A stretch of DNA of 64,000 nt, taken from assembly GCA_039889245.1 (NCBI GenBank), contig JAZGVH010000002.1, positions 2,294,001 through 2,358,000 of the forward strand, in the 5' to 3' direction. Of the stretch, positions 59,264 through 64,000 are shown one piece after another. Origin of the DNA: Dermatophilaceae bacterium Soc4.6 (GTDB lineage Bacteria > Actinomycetota > Actinomycetes > Actinomycetales > Dermatophilaceae). A program made the position numbers and the translations under genes. Every line of letters starts with the position of its first letter. Positions within the stretch are counted from its first letter, which is position 1. A model generated the notes under the pieces. The model was not told the DNA's origin and ran no database searches. It saw nothing but the letters and a program-made list of their open reading frames with translations.

Positions 59264-59902
59264 TCAGCCCCTCTCGGAGACGGCGAGCGTCGTGCCGAGG
59301 CCGATCATCATGACCCCGCCCGCGAGACCCAGCCCGTCCAGACGCTGCGGGCGGCGGGCGAACCAGTCGCGGGCCCGGCTGGCTCCGACCGCCCAGACAC
59401 TGTCGGAGCAGATCGCCAGCATGCCGAAGACCATTCCCAGGACGGCGATCTGCACGCCACGGTGCCCCGCGGTCGGGTTGACGAACTGCGGCAGGAACGC
59501 TGCGAAGAAGACCAGCGTCTTGGGGTTGGTCAGGCCCACGACGACCCCGGTGCGCAGTGCGTGGCCGCGCCCGACGTCCGCGGTGCGAGTCCCCGTCATG
59601 GCCAGTCGCGCATCGGCGCGGTGGCGGATGGCCTGCACGCCCAGCCAGACGACGTAGACCGCGCCGACCAGCTTGACCACCGTGAAGGCGGCGACGCTGG
59701 CGGCCGCGACCGCCCCGAGCCCGAGCCCGACCGTGAGCGCCTGCACCGTTACCCCGATCCCGTTGCCCACCACCGAGAGCAGCGCGTCGCGGCGGCCGAC
59801 GGTGAGGGCCCGCCCGATGGTGAAGAGCAGGCTCGGGCCGGGCACCTGGATGAAGAGGATCGACGCGATGATGAAGGTGATCCACGAGCTGGCGGTAGGC
59901 AT
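59264..59902 (-). CDS. LysE-family amino acid exporter
   Basis: The 212-residue product has six hydrophobic spans and the LysE/RhtB start SWITFIIASILFIQVPGPSL with LLFTIGRALTVGRRDALLSV, then GLTNPKTLVFFAAFLPQFVN, the conserved NPKxxxFF motif. Such proteins export basic or small neutral amino acids. First gene in a transcript with the broken S66 peptidase. Confidence 0.9.
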   Translation of the reverse strand: MPTASSWITFIIASILFIQVPGPSLLFTIGRALTVGRRDALLSVVGNGIGVTVQALTVGLGLGAVAAASVAAFTVVKLVGAVYVVWLGVQAIRHRADARLAMTGTRTADVGRGHALRTGVVVGLTNPKTLVFFAAFLPQFVNPTAGHRGVQIAVLGMVFGMLAICSDSVWAVGASRARDWFARRPQRLDGLGLAGGVMMIGLGTTLAVSERG

Positions 59903-60026
59903 GCCTCGAGTATCCCCGGCGACCCACCGACCCCCGCTCCATTTCGCAGGAGGGGGTGAAGGGTCGCGATGGAGAGCGACGTTTCACCACACTGCCTGCA
60001 CAGGACCTTCGTCGCGATGACGAGGG

Positions 60027-60656
60027 CTACAGCCTTCCCGCTCGCTCGACCCGACCCTTGATCGTCAGCAGCATCTTGCGCATCATCACCGCGTCGCCGA
60101 GCTCGAGCGGGAGCGCGACCGGCCAGGTGGGGAAGCCAGCGACGGAGGCCGAGCGGAAGCGCGTCACGAGACGCGTCGACGGTGACCCGTCGGCACCTCG
60201 TACGGCGTGCAGCTGCCACTCCCACGTCGTCTCCCCCGGGCTTCCCCAGACCATGGCCCCCGGCGCGGCCATCGAGTGCACCCGCAGGCCAAGCCTGCCG
60301 CTGGGTGTGAGGGGCACGAGGTCGCCGACGGCCAGGCCCTGCCACTGCGGCAGGATGCGGTCGGCGCTGCGGCGACCGAGGTTGTCGACCAGGTCGTAGC
60401 TGTACCAGCCCGCACGACCTGTGCCCGCCTGCACCAGCCACGGCCAGACCGCCTCGGGCGGGGCGCCGACCGTGAGGGCGCGCGTGACCGAGAGCGGTGG
60501 CCGGTCGATGAGCCCGTCCCCCGGCATCCGGGCACGGGCCTCGTCGGCGGTCGCACCCCAGGTCAGGGCCCACGGGCGCACCCAGCGGACGTAGGCCGCG
60601 CTGAGACCGGCGGTAGCCACCGCGAGGGACACCGTACGACGGGCTGGGGCTGGCAC
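60027..60656 (-). CDS. SRPBCC-like protein with N-terminal membrane segment
   Basis: The 209-residue product begins with a short hydrophobic helix (VSLAVATAGLSAAYVRWV) and then a START/SRPBCC-like domain (LTVGAPPEAVWPWLVQAG, YDLVDNLGRRSADRILPQWQ, ELGDAVMMRKMLLTIKG). Close relatives are annotated as polyketide cyclase-like or SRPBCC membrane proteins. GTG 60656 is the likeliest start but the ribosome site is weak. Function unknown. Confidence 0.7.
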   Translation of the reverse strand: MPAPARRTVSLAVATAGLSAAYVRWVRPWALTWGATADEARARMPGDGLIDRPPLSVTRALTVGAPPEAVWPWLVQAGTGRAGWYSYDLVDNLGRRSADRILPQWQGLAVGDLVPLTPSGRLGLRVHSMAAPGAMVWGSPGETTWEWQLHAVRGADGSPSTRLVTRFRSASVAGFPTWPVALPLELGDAVMMRKMLLTIKGRVERAGRL

Positions 60657-60714
60657 CCGCCCAGTCTCGCTGCACCGGGTGCGGGTGTCAGCGGCGGGTG
60701 GCAGGCTCCCCGAC

Positions 60715-61506
60715 ATGACGGACCTCACGGGAGCCGACCTCGACGGCGCGCGGCTGGAGCGGGTGAGCCTGCGGGGATCCACCTTCGAGCAGGTCGACCT
60801 GAGCGGGTCCTTCCTGCGCAACGTCGACCTCACGGGGGTGCGCCTGCGGGGGGCCTGGCTGGAGGACGTCGACATCGACGGCGAGGTCAGGGGTCTGCGG
60901 GTCAACGGGGTCGACGTCGGGCCGCTGGTCGAGGCAGAGCTCGACCGTCGCCACCCTGAGCGGAGGCTGCTCGGTCTGCGCGACGCGCAGGAGGTGCGCG
61001 ACGCCTGGGCGGCGGTCACCGCGGCCTGGGAGCCGCTCATCGCACGGGCTCGGGCGCTGCCGCCGGCCCTGCTCGACGACCAGGTCGACACGGAGTGGTC
61101 CTTCCTGCAGACGCTGCGGCACCTCGTCTTCTGCGTGGACGCCTGGCTGCTGCGGGCGGTCGTGCTCGACCCCTCGCCCTACTCGCCGCTCGGGATCACC
61201 CACGACGAGATGGGAGACGAGACCCCAGTGCCGCTCGACCACGACGCCCACCCGAGCCTCGACGAGGTGCTGGCCGTGCGGGCGGAGCGGGTGGCGGCGA
61301 TGACGGCCTATGTGGCGGCTCTCACCGACGAGCGGCTCCAGGAGACCACCGAGCCGGTGCCCGAGCCGGGCTACCCCGCGTCGGAGGCCTACCCGGTGCG
61401 TCGGTGCCTGCGGGCGGTCATCCACGAGGACCACCTGCACCGGCTCTTCGCCGAGCGCGACCTGGCCGTCCTCGAGGCGCGAGCGGCCCCGGCGCCACCG
61501 GCCTGA
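60715..61506 (+). CDS. Pentapeptide-repeat plus DinB-like fusion protein
   Basis: The 263-residue product opens with about nine pentapeptide repeats (MTDLTGADLDGARLERVSLR, VDLTGVRLRGAWLEDVDIDG, residues 1-70) joined to a DinB-like four-helix bundle (TLRHLVFCVDAWLLRAVVLD, VLAVRAERVAAMTAYVAALT, HEDHLHRLFAERDLAVLEAR). DinB folds bind metal through histidines; here H of TLRHLV and the HEDHLH cluster are candidates. The same architecture is seen in other actinobacteria. Function unknown. Confidence 0.8.
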   Translation: MTDLTGADLDGARLERVSLRGSTFEQVDLSGSFLRNVDLTGVRLRGAWLEDVDIDGEVRGLRVNGVDVGPLVEAELDRRHPERRLLGLRDAQEVRDAWAAVTAAWEPLIARARALPPALLDDQVDTEWSFLQTLRHLVFCVDAWLLRAVVLDPSPYSPLGITHDEMGDETPVPLDHDAHPSLDEVLAVRAERVAAMTAYVAALTDERLQETTEPVPEPGYPASEAYPVRRCLRAVIHEDHLHRLFAERDLAVLEARAAPAPPA

Positions 61507-61547
61507 TCCCCGGGCTGGAGGGGAGGTGCCATGCTGGCCCCGTGGAC

Positions 61548-61904
61548 ATGCGTCTGGAGCTCGTACCCCTTCGCTCGACCGACGTCGAACGCAGCAGGGC
61601 CTTCTACGTCGACCGGGTCGGCTTCGTGCTCGACCACGACGTGCAGCCCGGTAACGGCATGCGCATCGTGCAGCTGACACCGCCCGGGTCGGCCTGCTCG
61701 GTGGTCGTGATGGCCGGGATGGGTGAGCCCGGCGCCCCGGTGCAGGGCCTGCACCTCGTGGTCGACGACATCGAGGCCGCCCGGGGCGAGCTGCTGGGCC
61801 GAGAGGTCGAGGTCTCCGCCGTCTCCGACCTGGGCGGGGTGCTCTACGCCTACTTCAGCGACCCCGATGGCAACTCGTGGGCGCTGCAACAGATCTCACG
61901 CTGA
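61548..61904 (+). CDS. VOC (glyoxalase-fold) protein
   Basis: The 118-residue product has the VOC pattern LELVPLRSTDVERSRAFYVD, VGFVLDHDVQPGNGMRIVQL, VQGLHLVVDDIEAARGELLG and YAYFSDPDGNSWALQQ. ATG 61548 or GTG 61542 can start it. It is followed closely by the IclR gene on the same strand, but the regulator more likely has its own start signals. Confidence 0.85.
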   Translation: MRLELVPLRSTDVERSRAFYVDRVGFVLDHDVQPGNGMRIVQLTPPGSACSVVVMAGMGEPGAPVQGLHLVVDDIEAARGELLGREVEVSAVSDLGGVLYAYFSDPDGNSWALQQISR

Positions 61905-61914
61905 CGCGATCATC

Positions 61915-62697
61915 GTGACCGGGGTGGACACCACCGACCGCACGTCGGCGGCCGGCAAGGTCATGGCCGTGCTGTCCACCTTCGGTCGCGACCAGTCGGC
62001 CCAGAGCCTGACGCAGATCTCCCAGCGCACCGGCTTTGCCCTCAGCACCACCCACCGGGTGGTGGCCGAGCTGGCCACGTGGGGCGCGTTGGAGCGCACA
62101 ACCGACGGCGCGTGGCACATCGGCCTGCGGCTCTGGGAGCTGGGCGCAGCGTGCCCGCGCGGGCCGATCCTGCGCGACGCCGCGCTGCCCTTCATGCAGG
62201 ACCTCTACGAGGCGACCCACGAGAACATCCAGCTGGCGGTGCGCGAGGGCACGGAGCTCGTCTTCGTCGAGCGCATCGCCGGGCACCGCTCGGTCGAGCT
62301 CCTCACGATGGTCGGCGCCCGCTTCCCCCTCGCCGCGACCGGGATGGGGCGGGTGCTGCTCGCCCACGCCCCGCTCGACATCCAGGAGGCGGTGCTCTCC
62401 TCGCCCTTGCAGAGGTGGACGCCGCACAGCGTCACCGACCCGAAGGTGCTGCGGGCCCAGCTGACCCGCATCCGCAAGGAGGCGCACATCGTCAGCAACC
62501 GCCAGCTCAGCGAGACCACCGTTGCCGTGGCCGCCCCGGTGCGGATCGGCGCGACCGGACCGGTCCACGCGGCCCTCGGCATCGTCGTCGCCGCCCGCGG
62601 CCCGGCCCGGGTGCGGGCCCTACGCGACCCGCTGCTACAGGCTGCCCGCGGGATCTCGGTCGAGCTCGGGCGACGAGCCGGGGAGTCACTCGGCTGA
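61915..62697 (+). CDS. IclR-family transcriptional regulator
   Basis: The 260-residue product has a winged-helix start (AAGKVMAVLSTFGRDQSAQS, LTQISQRTGFALSTTHRVVA) and an IclR ligand domain (TELVFVERIAGHRSVELLTM, VGARFPLAATGMGRVLLAHA, TTVAVAAPVRIGATGPVHAA). GTG 61915 and GTG 61924 are both possible starts; no ribosome site is evident. It is close to a ModA-like protein and ligJ and may control the catabolism of an aromatic acid. Confidence 0.88.
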   Translation: MTGVDTTDRTSAAGKVMAVLSTFGRDQSAQSLTQISQRTGFALSTTHRVVAELATWGALERTTDGAWHIGLRLWELGAACPRGPILRDAALPFMQDLYEATHENIQLAVREGTELVFVERIAGHRSVELLTMVGARFPLAATGMGRVLLAHAPLDIQEAVLSSPLQRWTPHSVTDPKVLRAQLTRIRKEAHIVSNRQLSETTVAVAAPVRIGATGPVHAALGIVVAARGPARVRALRDPLLQAARGISVELGRRAGESLG

Positions 62698-62740
62698 GCC
62701 GACACGCGGGGCCCTCGGCGAGCGCCGGCGGGCCAAGCTC

Positions 62741-62824
62741 CACGCATACGCCTTCACGTGAAGGCTCATGCGTGCCGCACGGCCGAATCCCGCGCACACG
62801 CCTTCACGTGAAGGCTGGTGCGTG
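62741..62824. repeat. Two tandem hairpin repeats at a convergent junction
   Basis: The perfect 16-bp palindrome GCCTTCACGTGAAGGC occurs at 62750-62765 and again at 62800-62815, each embedded in a 50-bp repeat unit. Outer arms also pair: CACGCAT/ATGCGTG in copy one and CGCGCAC/GTGCGTG (one G-U) in copy two, so arm sequence changes keep the pairing. They lie between the convergent IclR and ModA-like genes, and the second contains the stop codon of the latter (TCA, 62804-62806). A double terminator or REP-like element is likely. Confidence 0.75.
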
Positions 62825-63508
62825 CCGCATCCCGTGCCCGGCCACGACCGGCGAGAAGGCCGGCGCGGCCAGGGCCTGCAGCAGGCCTCGGGCGACCTGC
62901 TCGTCGCCGGCGCGGATCAGGACGGCGCCGGTGAAGGTCGTGGTGATCTCGGCTCCCGGTGGCATCGACCCGAGCACGCGCACCCCCCGGAGGCCGGTCA
63001 GCTCGCTGCGCTGCTGGAAGCCGAGGTCGGCCCCACCCTCCACCAGCATCCGCCCGACCGGCACGCCCGCGGGAGCCTGCACGAGGCGGTCGGCCAGCCG
63101 GGCCCGCAGGCCCCAGTCGTCGAGCAGTCGCAGCACCGCGTCCCCGCTCGGGCCGGTGGAGTAGCCGATGCGACCGGCCCCTGCGAGCGCGGCCTGCAGC
63201 TGTTCGACCGAGTCGACCTCGGGGGCTGGCCCGCTCTGCGGGGCACCCACGACGACCTCCGAGAGGAAGAGCGGCCGCACGGTGTCAGCCACCAGGTGCC
63301 CCTGCGCGACCAGCGTCTCGACGGCCCCGCTGGCGAGGACGAGCAGGTCGGCGGCCTCGCCCTCTCGCACCCGGCGGGCCACCTCGACGCCCCCGGCGGC
63401 AGCGAAGGCCAGGTCGGCGGGGCCGTCGGCGCTCACCCTGGCGGCGAGCTCGGCCAGCACGGCCCTGGTCGCCATCGACGACAGGCCGCTGGCGGCATAC
63501 CGGTGCAT
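62804..63508 (-). CDS. ModA-like substrate-binding-domain protein without signal peptide
   Basis: The 234-residue product resembles molybdate/sulfate-type periplasmic binding proteins (VSADGPADLAFAAAGGVEVA, ADLLVLASGAVETLVAQGHL, GRIGYSTGPSGDAVLRLLDD, GVPVGRMLVEGGADLGFQQR) but has no export signal: it starts MHRYAASGLSSMATRAVLAE with AGGAGG 10 bases upstream. It is divergent from ligJ. No transporter genes are seen. It may be a cytosolic sensor or carrier of an aromatic-acid-derived ligand. Confidence 0.7.
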   Translation of the reverse strand: MHRYAASGLSSMATRAVLAELAARVSADGPADLAFAAAGGVEVARRVREGEAADLLVLASGAVETLVAQGHLVADTVRPLFLSEVVVGAPQSGPAPEVDSVEQLQAALAGAGRIGYSTGPSGDAVLRLLDDWGLRARLADRLVQAPAGVPVGRMLVEGGADLGFQQRSELTGLRGVRVLGSMPPGAEITTTFTGAVLIRAGDEQVARGLLQALAAPAFSPVVAGHGMRHAPAFT

Positions 63509-63579
63509 GGTCGTGCCCTCCTGGTCGTCTGGCGTCCTGCGCGTCACGCTAGGCCATGGCCGCGGCCGCTCACCCCCAG

Positions 63580-63598
63580 GCTTCCGCCTGACGGAAGC
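63580..63598. promoter_or_regulatory. Candidate IclR-type operator in the ligJ divergent region
   Basis: GCTTCCG-CCTGA-CGGAAGC is a perfect 7-bp inverted repeat with a 5-base spacer, 72 bases from the ModA-like start and 87 from ligJ. IclR-family sites are short inverted repeats; the nearby IclR gene is the obvious candidate regulator. Confidence 0.5.
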
Positions 63599-63642
63599 GA
63601 TGGTGACTCAGCACCCGTCCGGTGCGAGGTTGGGGCTGGACC

Positions 63643-63660
63643 CGCGCCGACGTCGGCGCG
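63643..63660. promoter_or_regulatory. 18-bp palindrome close to ligJ start
   Basis: CGCGCCGACGTCGGCGCG is a perfect palindrome 24 bases before the ligJ GTG. It may be a second operator or a leader hairpin influencing ligJ translation. Confidence 0.45.
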
Positions 63661-63684
63661 CCTCGGGTCAGAGAGGACCGACGC

Positions 63685-64000
63685 GTGATCATCGACTGCC
63701 ACGGCCACTTCACCACCGCTCCCGCCCAGCTCGGCGCCTGGCGCGACCGCCAGGTCGCCGCCGCCGGCCGGCCGCAGCACGCACCCGACCCCGACGGCCT
63801 CGTCATCACCGACGACGAGCTGCGCGAGGCGATCGAGACCAACCAGCTGCGGCTCATGGACGAGCGCGGCAGCGACGTGACGATCTTCTCCCCCCGAGCC
63901 AGCTTCATGGCGCACCACATCGGTGACCTCGAGGTCTCGTCCACCTGGGCGCGCATCTGCAACGACCTCGTGCACCGGGTCAGCACCCTGTTTCCCGACC
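63685..64000 (+). CDS. ligJ: 4-oxalomesaconate hydratase, LigJ-type amidohydrolase (partial)
   Basis: The first 105 residues read VIIDCHGHFTTAPAQLGAWR, VITDDELREAIETNQLRLMD, ERGSDVTIFSPRASFMAHHI and GDLEVSSTWARICNDLVHRV. These are nearly the same as LigJ of the protocatechuate 4,5-cleavage pathway (CHGHYTTAP, SPRASFMAHHIGD, VSSTWAxICN), in which the enzyme hydrates 4-oxalomesaconate. GTG 63685 has GAGAGGA upstream. The gene runs off the window. Confidence 0.8.
   Translation, partial: MIIDCHGHFTTAPAQLGAWRDRQVAAAGRPQHAPDPDGLVITDDELREAIETNQLRLMDERGSDVTIFSPRASFMAHHIGDLEVSSTWARICNDLVHRVSTLFPD

Noticed and set aside
1-64000. tRNA, rRNA or riboswitch genes
   Set aside because: No cloverleaf with a GGTTCRA-type T-arm and no conserved riboswitch core was recognised in the intergenic regions read by eye.

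Overview
The window is 64 kb of very GC-rich DNA (about 70% by eye) with many GTG starts, 1-8 base gene overlaps and little AT-rich sequence. The gene content (DUF222/HNH 13E12-type protein, SCO6745-type protein, Hen1/Pnkp RNA repair pair, actinobacterial SOS-box-like site) points to an actinomycete. Micrococcales, perhaps Intrasporangiaceae, is my guess and is not proven by the sequence. I see no rRNA, tRNA, CRISPR array or intact insertion sequence.

Layout. 1-9.6 kb: a membrane molybdenum-cofactor oxidoreductase (partial), small hypotheticals, a peptidase E-like enzyme divergent from an orphan LanC-like protein, a MarR regulator divergent from a CBS-tailed ClC channel, and a soluble sulfite-oxidase-type enzyme following a PucR regulator. 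9.7-14.6 kb: a DadA-like flavoenzyme followed by a scrapyard (broken PQQ-propeller gene, truncated ADP-ribosylglycohydrolase, frameshifted DUF222/HNH gene under a probable SOS box, a 20-copy 9-bp repeat, and a decayed second copy of the dadA 3' end). 14.6-29.2 kb: an ArsR/SRPBCC pair, a large secreted pectin-lyase-fold protein broken by one frameshift, a five-gene protease/MoxR/DUF58/VWA/VWA operon, a hemerythrin, an FAD-linked oxidase, a second ArsR/SRPBCC pair, and a GNAT/Cys-rich pentapeptide pair. 29.3-41 kb: two acyl-CoA dehydrogenase subunits, an APC permease, a Tat-signal peptide protein with DUF4331 and a His-rich protein, a DUF2071 pair, and a polar amino-acid ABC transporter. 41-46.3 kb: the Pnkp-Hen1 RNA repair operon and an old yellow enzyme. 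46.4-52.6 kb: a SLATT-like membrane protein, small enzymes (MmcQ/YjbR, VOC, GNAT, MOSC), an acyl-CoA dehydrogenase, a VapBC pair and a frameshifted hydrolase. 52.6-58.2 kb: a PucR regulator divergent from an overlapping NCS1 permease/ureohydrolase/amidase operon. 58.2-64 kb: a broken S66 peptidase, LysE exporter, SRPBCC, pentapeptide-DinB, VOC, IclR, a cytosolic ModA-like binding protein and the start of ligJ (4-oxalomesaconate hydratase).

Themes. The window is mostly small catabolic and regulatory modules rather than one large pathway. The best functional units are (i) PucR-NCS1-ureohydrolase-amidase, which would fit uptake and stepwise hydrolysis of a guanidino-amide compound; (ii) IclR / ModA-like protein / LigJ, which fits the 4,5-cleavage protocatechuate or gallate route; (iii) Hen1-Pnkp RNA end healing and sealing; (iv) the MoxR operon headed by a membrane serine protease. 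Several genes carry single-base lesions in or near C/G runs, so either recent pseudogenisation or base-calling error should be considered before any of them is called dead. A 7-mer, GGCATAC/GTATGCC, recurs in all reading frames and forces rare codons, which suggests a DNA-level signal or mutational process.
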